From Dryocosmus kuriphilus (lineage: Eukaryota; Arthropoda; Insecta; Hymenoptera; Cynipidae), in NCBI GenBank assembly GCA_038277395.1, contig CM076196.1, positions 83,083,786 to 83,147,785 of the forward strand: a DNA stretch of 64,000 nt, given 5' to 3'. The translations under genes were made by a program, and so were the position numbers. The notes under the pieces were generated by a model, which worked only from the letters and a program-made list of their open reading frames with translations, did not search any database and had not been told where the DNA came from. Below, one piece after another: positions 10,531-24,181 of the stretch. Each line of letters opens with the position of its first letter. The stretch's first letter is position 1.

Positions 10531-11429
10531 ATTTTGAAAGAATATATATGAAGAAAATGTTAACGTTCTTAGTTTAAAGAAAATCTATATTGGCATATAA
10601 AATGTATCTAGATTTAAAGAAAATCTTCATCATGCTTAAACAAAGTTTAGTAATTATGTTGAAAGATAATAGATTTTTACCTTATCGTATTATGTTTGTG
10701 ATTTACGTTTATTTTTTATTCTAATATTGAAATATATATACTAAAAATATTAACTTACTCACGAAATGTCTGGTACATCATTTACTTTCCAATTTATAAT
10801 TTAATTATTTATTTTAAATTGATCTATGTGTTTCTTTTACATTTCGTTACTAATGTGTTATTATTAATAAAGTCGATCGCGGAAATATTCATATATCTTA
10901 TCAATTTATTTATATTATGCTCATTACCTTATGCGTGAAATGATATATGTCATTTAAATTATTTTCAACGATTCTAGTTTTGTTTCATAGAAACAACATT
11001 CAACATATCCTTTTAAATAACGCGCGGCTCATGCGCGTACTACTAGCCAATCCAGAGTCGCCCTCCGATAGAGTGGAAGTAACTTCGTCCAGAGATGAGG
11101 TGGGAGATTGCTCACGTAATGGAATAAGAGAATCCGTCAGAATTGGGCTGATAAATGCGCCCTCTGGCCGGTGTACCTAAGTCGTTCTAACTACTTAGCA
11201 GTTTTCCGATGTTGAGCGCATAGTTCCGTGTCGGTAATTGGCAGGAGTAAAATATAATAAGTTACCACCGGAATTACAATTACAGGTGTTACCATGTTAC
11301 ATTTGGAATGATTTTTTACTCAATTCATTCTTTTTATTAAAAAAATATTGTAAAATACATTTAAAAGTATTAAATATTTATAATGTTATACTTTTTATTA
11401 AAATAACTCATCAAAATAAATTAAAAGTA
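10531..11429. other. Intergenic; imperfect duplication and a GC-richer block
   Basis: Bases 10510-10560 and 10636-10680 are diverged direct copies (AAACAAANTWTAGTAATNAT-type). The rest is AT-rich, except 11020-11250, which is GC-richer and contains no domain I can name. An open frame at 10947-11180 has no recognisable similarity and is probably chance. Confidence 0.4.
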
Positions 11430-13480
11430 TTTACATATCTTTTTAACTTTAATTTTCATTAATTCTAATGGATTTTATTTCCTATTTATTATTTTTAACC
11501 AATTATTCTAATTAAATTAAAAATTTGGTAACTAATTATAACAGAGAATAATTGTGAATTCATATATTTGCCTTGTTTGCGAGTTTATACTTTATTATAT
11601 ACGTTTTATCTGTTTTTAAAAATACGTTTTTCAGCTTATTTAACAAGTAAAAAAAATTATTTTGTGCTACAAAATTAACAGAATTGAAGCCATCATACAA
11701 AAACAGGTTATTATCTTTTTAAACTGCGACTGTAATGTAAGATTTTTTACACTTCTAAATTTATAATGTATACGATATATTTAATTTTGCAGTGTTTACT
11801 CGAGGCTTATTAAATATTTTAATGAACGGAGAGTTTCAAACATATATTTCAATCTTGATCAATTATTTTAATATTTTTACATATATTATCATGTATAAGA
11901 CCCTGCGGTTTGTTTCAGAACACAAACAGCCATATATAGAGAATATAATAAAAGATAAAATTTGCTATGCATATTTGAAAAAGATAATATTCTGAAAAAA
12001 AGACTTCATGATAGAATTTGAAAGCTTTCAAGAGACCCAAAAGTGCCTTCAGAATTAGTGTCTCTAACCTGGGATACCTGTAAATCTTTACCTGCGTAGA
12101 CTTAATCCTGCTGCTAACGGTAGATATTGTCATTATCATTCTGAAGGTTCAAGGTCATATAATTTCTTGCGATTTGTTTTGAGGTCCTTAGGTTAGAAAT
12201 TTCAAAGCAGTCAGGGATACATATACTTATTAATTTCTGAAAGTTTTTAAAAAAATTACCAAAAATACTTTTCTGAGACTTTATGGATTCATACGTTTCG
12301 TAAAATTCTGCGTCGAATGGTATATACATGTAAGAACAATTTTTGAACAATTTTTGGCTAGTCGTCCAGATTTCTAAGTCAAATAGCGAAAATTTTACAA
12401 AGCTGATTTGCAAAACTCCACGGGGGAAGGGGAAGTGTTCATCCCGCCTAGGCTATTTGTCGAAAAAGTTGGATGAATAGACACTTTTGTTTTCATAACA
12501 TTCATTAAACAATTAAGCTAATACAAATTTGTAGTTTATTACCAATTACTTAAATCACTCTATGGATATATCTATCGTGAAATTATCATATTGGAATTTC
12601 CAAATTATGCCCGACTCTACTGTTTTTATGTCAAAAATTTTAAAAATAATTAAAGCATTCAAACACGGGTAAAATACAATGTATAGTGTACGCTATTCAA
12701 TTCCAAAAAAATACCGATTCCGAACTGCCATATGAGTGATACTTTTCATAGTAAAAGTACAATACCGGCCGAAATGTATCAGACGACCTATTTTTTTGAA
12801 ATTTTTTAATAAATGGAGATGGCTAAAATAAAACTTATGTGAGCGAAATGTTTTTTCATGTAAACAGCAATATATTTAAGAATATATAAATAAATTATAA
12901 TATGAATAAGTACTTTTAACGCTTTAGTGTTAAGAATATATTTTTTTATTAAAATCAAAATAAATATTATAATTCAATTATATATATTAAAATATGTATA
13001 TATGTTTAACTTTAATTTTAATTACAATAATTCAAATGGATTTTATTTCCTATTTATCATTTTTAACTTTCATTATAATTAAATTAACATTTTCGTAACT
13101 AATTATAACACAGAATAATTATGAATTCATATTTGCCTTGCCTGCGAGTTTACCATGCAAAATCAACAGAATTGAATCCATCATCGAGAAACATATTAGC
13201 TTTTTAATTTAAACGGTTATAATCTAAGAATTTTTCAATTTCCATTTCTAAATTTATCATTTTTACGATATATTTAATTTTTCAGTGTTTACTCGAGGTT
13301 TATTAAATATTTTAAATATAACGGACAATTTCAAATATACAATATATATTTCAATATTTATCAATTATTTTTACATATATTATTATATATAAATTCCTGC
13401 AGTTGGTTTCAGAAAACAGGCAACGGTATATAGAGAATATAATAAAAGATTTAAATTTGAACTAGAAACAATGAATATTT
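11430..13480. repeat. Diverged direct repeats flanking an AT-rich stretch
   Basis: Bases 11455-12000 reappear at 13020-13475: GGATTTTATTTCCTATTTAT, then GTGTTTACTCGAGG(C/T)TTATTAAATATTTT, then the CAGTGTTTACTC block. Bases 12160-12730 reappear at 16115-16400 (TATGGATATATCTATCGT; AATAATTAAAGCATT). The repeated order suggests two or three copies of one old noncoding element. No ORF. Confidence 0.7.
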
Positions 13481-13526
13481 TTTATTTTTGTACAATTCTT
13501 GCTTATACGAAAAAGGGATATAAAAA

Positions 13527-16110
13527 AATCTGCCCGCTTCGTAGGCACAATCTCCTCGCGCGCTTCGCACGAAGTATAAGCGCGCCTAGGGCGCGCAGTC
13601 TGGTGGTCGTCGCGCTTCGCGCTCCGATATATTTAGGCCTCGCGCTTCGCGCACGGATGTTTTTGGTCCTTGCACATCGTGCTCGGTATTCCTTACTTGG
13701 GTCTTAAAATTTCAAAACACCTACTTTTAATGAGATTACTAAATTTGAATTTTTTATTAAAAATTACAAAAGAAATTATTTTACTTAAGGCTCTATCGAC
13801 CTTAAGCAATACATTCCCATCATGAAATTCGCGCTTCGCGCTCGACAATAAAATTTTTTTTTGAACATATTGTAAATTGGTAAAGTTTTTTTGTGATTTT
13901 CCAAATTTTCACAATGCAGGATTTCGATTCCTCAAAGTAAACCGCTGAGTCTTATAAATAAATTTTGTAGTTCTTTCCAAAGTGAACAATTCCACTTGTT
14001 AATATTTTCTCGTATCTAACATAGTTTTTCTGAAAATTGGATTTGTTTGTATTTAATAACATATTTCGCGAATAACTCAAAAAATATGCGTTTTTACAAA
14101 AAAATGAAAGAGAGAAAATTTATAGATCTTTTTTAGTTGAACAACTTTGTTTATTATCATTTTGTTCGTCTCTTACATAGTTTGGCGGGAAATTTGAATT
14201 TTTGATTTTTAATAACGTTTTCTCGATTAAAACAAAAATCGTGCATTTTATCAAAAAATGGTTAATACAATTTCTTTTGTATCTTGAATATTTTGGCAAG
14301 AAACCACAGTTTTTTTATTTTTAATACGAAATTTGTAGATTTTTTTGAGATGAACAATATATTTTACTTTCTACTGCTTTTTTTGTATTTCACATGTTTC
14401 ACCTGAAAAATGGATTTTTTGATTTTGTGAAAACCGTTTTTGATGGATAAAACCATAATCACTGATCAAAAACCGCTGGTTAGGGAACTCGTCCTGACTT
14501 TTTACGCTTTAAAGAAGTATGCCAAAGCGCAATCCAACCCGATTAGTCATTCGAAAGTTATCGTGGGGACAGATGACAACGACGACAACAGACAGACACC
14601 GTCGTAAAACATGTTTTATCGGATTCAGGGGTCACGAAACGTCGAGATTTCATGAAATCCGCGAAAGTCAGTTTTCACATAAAACTAATACCTTCTCATG
14701 GAGATGAGAATGTAAAAAGAGGAAGTATTTAACAAGAAAAGACCAAAACGTTATATTTATATTTGAAAGATATAATTATGAACTAAATACTCTGAAAATA
14801 CTCCGGAATAAATTTTCAAGTTTTCACAGGTTTTCATAAGTCCCAAAAGTAAATTTAGAAGGGTCCCTTTCACTTTAAATATGTATCTACCTACAAATCT
14901 TTATCTGTGTAGACATCTTTTGTACAACAAAGCAGGTAGGCTGCTAACGGCAGACAATTGTGTACAATTCCGAAGGTTCATTGTTCAAGGACATATACTT
15001 TTTACATTCTCATCAGAGAAGGTATTAGATTTATGTAAAATTTGACTTTCGCGGATTTCATGAAATCTCCACGTATTGAGACCTCCTGAATTCGAAAAAA
15101 CGGTTTTTACGACGGTGTCTCTCTGTCTGTTGTTGTCGCCGTCGTCGTTGTCGTTGTCGTTGGAGTCTGTTCCCACGATCACTTTTGAAGGACTAATCGG
15201 ATTGGATTGCGCTTTGGTACACTTCTTTAAGGGGTAAAAAGAAAGGACGAGTTCGTTAATTCGTTTTTGATCAACGATTATGGTTTTATCCATCAAAAAC
15301 GGTTTCCACAAAATCAAAAAATCCATTTTTCGGCTAAAATATGAAAGATACAAAAAAAAATGTAAGAAAGTAAAATTGTTCATCTCAAAAAAATCTACAA
15401 ATTTTGTCTTAACTGTTTATTGATAAAATGGACGGTTTTGGTTTTAATCAAGAAAACGCTATTAAAATTAAAAAACTCTAGTTTCCCGCCAAAATATTCA
15501 AGAGAAAAAAAAATGGTAAAGAACAAAGTTGTTCAATTCAAAAATCTCTACAAAATTTTGTTTGCGCCATTTTTGGAGAAAATGCACGGTTTTTGTTTTA
15601 ATCGATAAAACGTTATTAAAAATCAAAAATTTCATATTTCCCGACAAAATACGCAAGATACGAAAAAATGATAATAAACAAAGTTGTTCGCCTCAAAAAG
15701 ATCTACAAATTTATCTTCAATCATTTTTTTGAGCAGACGTGTAGTTTTTGAGTTATTCGTGAAATATGTTATGAAATATAAAGAAAACCACTTTTCAGCA
15801 AAACTATGCAAGATATGAGAAAATATTAACGAGCAGAATTGTTTACCATGGAAAGAGCTACAAAATTTATTTATAAGACTCATCGTTTTACTTTTAAGAA
15901 TGGAAATCCTGCAATGTGAAAATGTGGAAAATCACAAACAAACTGTACCAATCTACAATGTGTTTAAAAAAAATGTAACTATCGAGCGCGAAGCGGGAGT
16001 CAAATGTCGAGCACGAAGCGCGAGTGCCAACAGACGCGCGCCATAGGCGCGCTCATACTTCGGGCGGAGCGCGCGATGAGAATGTGCCCGCAAAGCGGGA
16101 AAATTTTTTG
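13527..16110. repeat. Large inverted repeat with 155-bp tandem units and GCGCTTCGCGC blocks
   Basis: The left arm (13527-14717) and right arm (15003-16110) are reverse complements at about 1.1 kb each, with a roughly 290-bp loop. The outer part of each arm holds GC-rich words (GCGCTTCGCGCTC). The inner part ends in a CAACGACGACAACAGACAGA-like block (14576-14600, complement 15120-15160). The right arm contains four units with AAAATATNNAAGA at 15336, 15491, 15646 and 15800, an exact 155/155/154 step. The left arm has the same units shortened in places. Foldback-type or nested element. No coding region. Confidence 0.82.
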
Positions 16111-16400
16111 CAATAAGTTTGAGGTGCTTATAGATTTTATAAATTTCGAAGTCGTGAGAAATACAATTTCTATACAAATTTTTAAAAAATTACTAAAGAT
16201 ACTTTTCTGAGAATTTATGGATTCATTCAATGGATATATCTATCGTAAAATTATCATATTTGAATTTTCAAACTATCTCTGATTCTACAGTTTTTATCTA
16301 AAAAATGTAGAAATAATTAAAGCATTAAAATATAGGTAAAAATATAATATATAGTTTATAGTATTCAAATCCAAAAAAATATATCGACCGAGAACCGAAC

Positions 16401-18078
16401 ACTGTTTTTCTAGGGTGGTCCAAAAAATTATAATTTTTTTATTTTTTGAAGTCGCACGATATCACGATATTAAAATTCAATTTGTATTTTGAAACTTCAA
16501 ATTTATACAATATTCAGAACTTGTGAGTTTAAAAAACTATTTAAAAAATAAGTTTTGAACAAATCACATAATTTCTGCAAATTCTAATCGCCATTTTCAA
16601 TTTTGAATTTTCTATGCAATATGTGAGACTTTTTACGCAGAAAACCTCAAAAAAATGAGTTTTATACAAATCGGAGCATTTAAAAAGGATGTTTTGCCGC
16701 TATTCTTAACTTAAATTTTTTGTTGCAATATTTGGAATTTTCGACTCGAAAAACCGGCAAGTAATGAATTTTATACAAATCGAATTTCTTCGTCTTTTGG
16801 ACAGTTTTCCATATGCTCTATAGCACTATGAAGCGCAACGGTCGCGGATATTTCATCGTTTAGGACATTGCAGTCTACTTTTTTTCTTGTGAACCAGTGA
16901 CTGTCCTACTATGAAACTTATTACAGAGCTTTTAAATCATATTTGACCCTCATTTGACCAAAAACTAGAAGCCATCAAAAATCGAAAGTTTTGAACTTTT
17001 TAATTATCATATGTAGAAACTTGAACAATATTAAATTATCTTTTATATATTTGACTTTAAACATGCAAACCTTTTTTTTTTTTCTTAAAAATGTAAAACA
17101 TGAAATCAGAAGCTTAGGTACTTGAAGATTGTGCAACTTAAAATTGAAAACCTCCAGAACAACTGAACATTTAAAAAATGTTGTAAAAATCAAACAGCTT
17201 TGAAAAAGCATTATAAAATCTACAATTTAAAATGTATAACTTTTTGCAACTGAAGATTGGGGCCTCGAAAATTAAATTATTTTTGAACCATTTATAAGTA
17301 TTGAAAAAAATACTATCTCTCGAGTGCAAATGTAATAAATATTCGAAGTTCTGAGCATAGTTTTTAAATTTTTAATACCTTTCTTATCAGTTCAAATATC
17401 CTAAAGTTTGGATTTTAGAAGGTCGACAATTTTTTAAATTCTTATTATAAAATAAAAACAGATTTGTCGGATATATTTTTAAAAACTTTGTTGGTGTACT
17501 TAGCAAATTTAGCTCTTAAAAAACTTAAATTATCCAAGATCCTACAAAGATGATTGATTTGAAGGGAAGCAACAAAAACGTACACATGTTTAAAAACCTC
17601 ATAAAATTACAAAAAATCTATAGTCCTTTAGTTTTTCGAGAAAAGTGTCGCCATCTAAATTTTCCAAAATGATAAAAATCAATAGTTAATACCATTTAAT
17701 AAATTTCTTAAATAATTATTTTGATACTTTCGTATAGAATACAGTTAATTTAATTATTGATATTAAATTCTCACGATACTTCGCAAGTATGTTGAAGAAA
17801 TTACCTTTGAGAAATTGTCTATTTATATATTTATTTTCAAATGAAATATTGTTTGAAACAACTGGTGTATGTAATGCAAAGTTAAAATAGTATCCGTGAG
17901 TTAGAAATATACATTATAGGAAAACACTGAGTCAGGGGGGGGGGGGGGGGGGGGAGTTACTCGTATAGTCCTAAATTTCCAATAGAATAGGCGCTGGACT
18001 GCAAAAAAAAAAAAAAATTTTTTTTTTTTGTTGAGTACCACGCGCACTTCTCTGGAAAAACCAGAATAATGAATATGA
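16401..18078. other. AT-rich noncoding stretch with a G20 run
   Basis: No coding domain on either strand. A G20 run lies at 17935-17954 and long A/T runs at 18001-18030. Open frames here are short and low in complexity. Confidence 0.5.
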
Positions 18079-18290
18079 CGAACCTGAAATTTCTTTAGTT
18101 TTAATCGAAAAAACATTCTATTATTTTGCTTTCATATCATACAAAACAATTTTGCTCGTGATTTTGAATTTTTGAATTTTTTTCGATCTTGAAACGCTTT
18201 AAAAAAAAACCACAAAAATATTTGTATGCCATGAAAGCAATGTAATAATGGAATGTTGCTTCGATTCAAAATGAAGAAATTTCAAGTTCG
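18079..18290. repeat. Hairpin, about 72-bp arms (MITE-like)
   Basis: 18079-18150 (CGAACCTGAAATTTCTT...) is an imperfect reverse complement of 18219-18290, including CTTTCAT-ATACAAA in both arms. No clear target duplication. Confidence 0.7.
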
Positions 18291-19690
18291 AAGTATTGAA
18301 TCTTTTCCAAAAAAGTGTGCATTTAATTCAATTCCAAAAAACATGTTTTTTTTGCACAACTTCAAAAAAATCTTGAATTGAGGAAATATTCTTTAAATTG
18401 CAAAAAATTTGAGTTTTCAAATCTAAGAGCCGAAACGAAGGCACCAACCGATTAGAAAATTGGAAAAAAAATTGTCGCTCCTAATTTTTACAGTCAAAGT
18501 CATGTATGCCTTATTGCGCAGAACTGAAAAATCCCCATTTTTCATTTTTCTAGGTCCTAAAGCACCTGTGTAAGGCAAGCACCATGACCGGCCCAGTAAA
18601 ACGTTTTGGCATTTCAGACGTGATCCAAAGTCGTATTACCTTGTGCGCTAATTTACCTTTTGTACAACCCTTGATCTTTAAAATCGTCTAAGTGCAATTA
18701 ATTTGTCTAAAATCGCTTATATTGTTGCATCAACGTTAAATTATGTTAAGGTAAATTGTTAAAAAGTTAAATTGGTAAAATTGTTAATTTTTAAAAGTCA
18801 AGTTCTTGAAACCCCATTTTAAAATATTATGAAAATTATTTTAAAATATATAAAGAATCTTTGTAGAACTTCTTGTTTTTGTTTGGAGAAATTAATGGTA
18901 GTAACAGCTCTTCAAATCTCAGTCAATTATCTACAACCGTTTTCAACTTATCGTATTCACAAGAAGATCAGAGTTGTTGTATGAGATATCCCTAAAATAA
19001 TTAATAGTTTTTAAAATGAATTTAAGAATTTGTAGCAATTGTAACTAGTTCAAAGTTTCCTCTTTTTACGTTACCAGAAAAAACGAGATAAAAGTAGCTC
19101 AATTCATTTTTATGAAATATATCTTAATTTATTTGACAAAAAACATTAAATAGAAAAGTGAAAAAATTGATACACAAGACAGCTAAGGGAGAAGCTGTAA
19201 TTAATGTCTTAATTAGAATTATAATTCTAATTATTTTAAATTATACTGTATGAACAAGCAAACATACATTAATTAACAAGTTAATGTAAACACTTCATTA
19301 CCATCCTCTTTCCCACCGGGTTTTAATTTTATATCATAACAGGGTTACCCACCCGATCTTCTTTACCGACATTTGACCCTTCTTTTCAGTAGATACATAG
19401 AGCGCGCTTCGTCAGACTCTACTATTACCAGGTCAGGCCAGAGTCAGGCGCTCTGTGAACTAGTTCCTGAAAATCGACGAATTATTAACAGGGCGCGCTT
19501 TTGTCCCTTTAATTTTAGTTCCCAAAAGTTTTTATTAACAGGGTGCGCTTCAGAAAGTCAGTCGTGAAGAAATGTACAGCGTGAACGATCTCCCACCTCA
19601 TCTCTGCTTCGTCTCTCCCGATGTACCAAGCCAAACCCCTCGCCCAAAATGCGAGTTTGTGCTCCGTCCCGTTAATTTTTACGTCCATGA
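18291..19690. other. Noncoding; short GCGC-containing direct repeats
   Basis: Nothing coding was recognised. At 19484-19500 and 19535-19551 the word TATTAACAGGGYGCGCTT occurs twice, 51 bases apart. Confidence 0.4.
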
Positions 19691-20086
19691 GCCAGCCATG
19701 CTCGGCAGTCAACTAGTTAGTTCACAGTGGGTTCACTCCAATGGGAAAAATGTACGCAATTTTAAGTGTTTCTATGTCCCATAAATGACGCGCGGGTGCC
19801 TTCCAAAATTTTTCGCATGCGCATTTATTGCAATCAGTCGCAATAAATTGAGCAAAAACGGCGGTTACGCCACGGTCGAAGACGGATGTATTTTGTGAAG
19901 TCTCATTTTGAAGCCCGGTGTTCCAATCCTTAGTGTTGTATACAGGTGTGTTTCTCCGTGTGCTAACAGCTCCCGTCGCTCATTGTGCGGAGCTATATTT
20001 CGTTTCCCCAGGAGCGGTTATTTTAACCAGGCCTGGGGCATTTGGTGAGTAACCCTATTCTGCCTGCCGGTGGCGGCCATTTTTAA

Positions 20087-21109
20087 GTGCCAGCCACGTG
20101 CTCAAGATTTCCTTCCGGTAATTATACTCGCGCTATATCCCTAGAACTTAGTCAGAGGGTCCTTAAACATTGCGGTGGCATGACCTCCAGCAATAAGAAA
20201 GTACCTGTCCCGGGGGGTGACGTTTTGAAGGGACCCACGCCACTCCCGAGCAATCCCGAAGAAGGCATAGAAGGCGCGAAAACGCTAATTTTCGTTAAGA
20301 GCAAGGATGTGATCAGCGAAGGTTTTTGATTGGTCGACACCAAGAAATCCAAAGAACTGAGGCTTCGCGATAGAATGCCATCCAATCCTCGTACAATCGA
20401 CACCGCGTCCGAATAACCCCTCCCAGACGAGGATGTCGAGGAGACTAGTATGGACGTGAGCGACAATCCTCAAATTATCTCAGAGACACAGTCTCTGGTA
20501 GATCCCCCTGACAGTGCACCCTCCTAGTTAGTATAACTTAACCTCAACTCACAAAGAGCCATAACTCCTCCGAAGAATGAGAGTCTCCCTCTGCGATTTG
20601 GGTCTATGAGAGAGGCGACTGCGCGGTTATTATCCAGCGCTACCTCAACTCAGAAAACGCGAAAAAAACACCTTGCTCCGGATACTTGCAGTCGAGTGCT
20701 CCAAACACACTTCCTACGACTCATTAACGACGTCCAAAGAAGCGGCTTTGGCAAACTCAGGGTATTTGCAAAATCTCCCAAAGCGGCTAACACTCTTTTA
20801 GACGAAATCCCTAAAAAAATTGAAGGTTTAATAACATTAATCCCCTCTAGTTTCGTTACCTGTCAGGGCATCATACGGGGCGTCTCTAACGAAATTTCCA
20901 ATATGGAAATCGCACAGAACCTTCAAGTCCTTGGCTCCCTGCGAGACAAGACCAAAGTTATTGTTGATCTCTACAACCCTGAACCTAGGATATGCATGAA
21001 ATGTCTTAGATTTGGTCATATTAGCAAACATTGCAGATCTAGTATGCGCTGTAAGCGCTGTGGTTCCTCAGAGGTACACCACTGCCTGTCCCCTATCAGA
21101 ACCTTCTAA
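20087..21109 (+). pseudogene. LINE ORF1 (gag-like, CCHC zinc knuckles)
   Basis: RNA-binding protein of the LINE. The N-terminal part is at 20087-20329 in one frame and is followed by shifts. The main open part is 20606-21109 (168 codons). It contains an RRM-like middle (KLRVFAKSPKAANTLL) and the zinc knuckles CMKCLRFGHISKHC and CKRCGSSEVHHC at about 20995-21090. At the end it runs into ORF2 sequence through a deletion, since the next recognisable ORF2 motif begins at about 21105. Confidence 0.82.
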
Positions 21110-24100
21110 AATCACCAACCACTCAAGGATTCGAAAGAAAAACTTCATCCCGGCACCATGGTGGGATAAAGATTGTAACGCGGCTGTCAAAGAAAGAAGG
21201 GAGGCCCTGGCAGCTTTCAGGAGATATAGGAACGAACTCAACTACATTAATCTAAATAGAGTAGAAGCAAAAACTAGGTGTACACTCAATATTGCTCGCA
21301 GAAGTAACTTCCGGTCTTTTTTTATTCATTCCCTGATAATGACAACATCTAGAGCAATGAATTCCTAGAGGCTCCATTCACGATTTCTGAGCAACCCTTC
21401 TCAAGATTTGTAATGAAATTTACTCTTCTGGTTCCTTTCCAAGCTCTTGGAATGACTCTGATTTTTTCGTCCCTAAATCAACTCCAGGCAAGTTTAGACC
21501 AATCTCCTTAGCTTCATGCTTATTCAAGGTGATGGAAAAGCTAATTTATAGCATACTCTCGTGGTATGTGGAACATAACCATCTTCTATCTCCTGCACAA
21601 TTCGGTTTCACAATGGGAAAATCCTGCGCTGACAATCTCGCCATCTTGTCAACCAAAATCCTTTCGGGCTTTGCCAATGGCGAGATTGTGGCAGGCCTAT
21701 TCCTGGATCTAAAAAATGCTTTTCCTAGTGTCATTCCCCAAATTCTTATTGAAGACCTTACAGAAATCGGTGTCCCTTGGCAATTGGCTAGATTTATATA
21801 CAACTCCATATCTTGTAAAAAACGTTTACTTCATAATTAACGGTGAACTCGTGGGCCCCAGACGCAGTACAGTTGACCTTCCTCAAGGGGTATCCTCAGT
21901 CCGATAAACTACTATATCTACACCAGGAAAATTCGGCATCTCATTCCTAATAATTGCACTATCGTGGAGTTCGCGGATAACATCGCTATTTACTGCTGAT
22001 CCACCGACCCTGTAATCTGCATCCAATCTCTCCAACAATGCATTAATGCCCTTCCGGCATTTTTAGTGCAAAGAGGACTTGAGGTATGCCCTGAAAAAAC
22101 CAAACTCGTTCTTTTCAATAGACGGAACCTTAATAACTCTATTCTAGCATATACCCTATCGTTAAACAACATCCTAATCTCCCCCTTCCTCCATGTTAGA
22201 TTTCTCGGTATCCGTCTTGACGTTAAACTCTCTTTTCAATTTCATTTTGTATACTTATGCGTTAAAACTAGGAGAATATTGAGCATAATTTTAAAAGCTC
22301 TGAGCGGTACCTGGTGAGGTGCAAACCCGATAATTCTCAGAACGGTCTACATTTACCTCATCAGGAGCAGTTTGGAATACGGATTCTATATTTTTAATTT
22401 CGTGTCTCATAAATATTTTGCAAAATTTGAAAAAATTCGTAACGAAGCTCTAAGATTAGCCGTTGGATATAGGAGGAACACCCCCATCAACGTCTTGTTG
22501 GCAGAATGTTGCGAACTTCCCTTTAAAGAAAGATTTTTCTTCCTGGCCAAAAAATACCTCATTCGAACTTTCTCAGACCTCAATCATTTGCTTCCAGACT
22601 TACTAGAAACACTATTATCTGAACACGTAAGAATGACTAAAAGCAGTATCCAAAATCAATCCATCCTTCTAATCGCGTTTAAAAATGTTAAAAATTTAAA
22701 ATATTGGATCCGTAGATCAGAAACGCACCCTCAGTACGAATTTCTGTACTAAGATCTCCTATTTTCTCCTAACATTAATATATCAATTAGAAGACTAGTC
22801 CAGAATAGCCCCTCACCTGTACAACATTTTAAAGACAGCTGGTGGAAAATTAGTTTCAGGACCACCACCAATTTTACACAGACGGTTCTAAATCAATTTC
22901 CGAATCAATAGCTGGTTGTGCTCTGGTTTTCCCGAACGCTCAACTAACGCGAATGTGGAAAGTTCCAAGTTTTGCCTCTATCTTCTCAATTGAAGCCATA
23001 GCTATACTATGTACACTTGATTACATTATCGAAAACCATTTTTCAAAGTCAGTAATATTCACGGATTCATTAAGCGTCCTGTAAGGCGTTGCCACTAAGT
23101 GTCCTGGTTCCATGAACTCCTACCTGGTATTTATTATTAAAACCCGCTTAGTAGTCCTAAGCAAATGAAAGTGTTTAGTCTCCGCAGTATGGATTCCTGG
23201 CCATACGGGTATCCCAGGTAACGAGCCGGCGGCTAAATCAGCAGCCAAAGACGCGTCCCTTCTCAACTTCCCCCTTCCTTTCTCGGACTTGTTCGGCACC
23301 GCCCGAAAAACTCTCGATGAGATCTGTCACAACTACTTTACAGAATAGGAAAAGATAAAGGTGCCCTCTTTACCCAGCAATACTATAAATACAGAAGAAA
23401 ACCCTGGTTCTCATCATTCACTGCTCCTAGAGAGTGCATAGTCTCTCTATGCCGCATGCGAAGTAATCACTACACTGTAAAAAATGTTATCGTAATTTTA
23501 CCACAATCTATAATGTAAGCAATATTACCAACACTCAAGGCCGAGTTTTTACAACCAATCGGAAGTTTGCATTGCTGGTTGGTGAATACTACTTAAAGTT
23601 ATGAGATTTACAGAAAATCGTAATATTACAACGGAAGCGTGAATCTGTAGGTTATAGTGAAATTTTACCGAAATAACTTGTAAATTTCCAGAAACTGGTA
23701 AGTTTCCAGAAATTGGTAAATTTCATTCCGCAGGCAAATTTTACGACACAAAACAGTAATATTACAATTTCATGAAAAAAAGAAATTAAATTATTCTTAT
23801 TATTCCTATTCATTATTATTAAATTAAAAATGTATGGGATAGGTAAAAATGAAAATAATATAATGTAATGCAATAATGTAAGACATAATAAATATTTATA
23901 CTAAAAATAAATACAAAAATTCGTTTTGTATGAACATAAATATTAATAATATAATTATTAGATAAACGAGCTCGAACGTTAAATGTTTCGCGTGCGAGTA
24001 ATATGCGCAGCATATGCGTCTAATTGTTATCTGGGAAATATTAATACATACTAAAAATAAATACAAAACCTCGTTTTGTATGAACATAAATATTCTTATA

Positions 24101-24181
24101 AATATTATATATAAAACGTGTTGAACATAACTCTTGAATAAAAAAAAAAAACATTTAAAGAAAATCTTATATGCATATGTA

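Noticed and set aside
13471..13707. Open frame with repeated ARSLVVVALRAP-type sequence
   Set aside because: Translation of GCGCTTCGCGC repeats, not a protein.
20152..20466. Minus-strand open frames over LINE ORF1
   Set aside because: Shadows of the plus-strand coding part.
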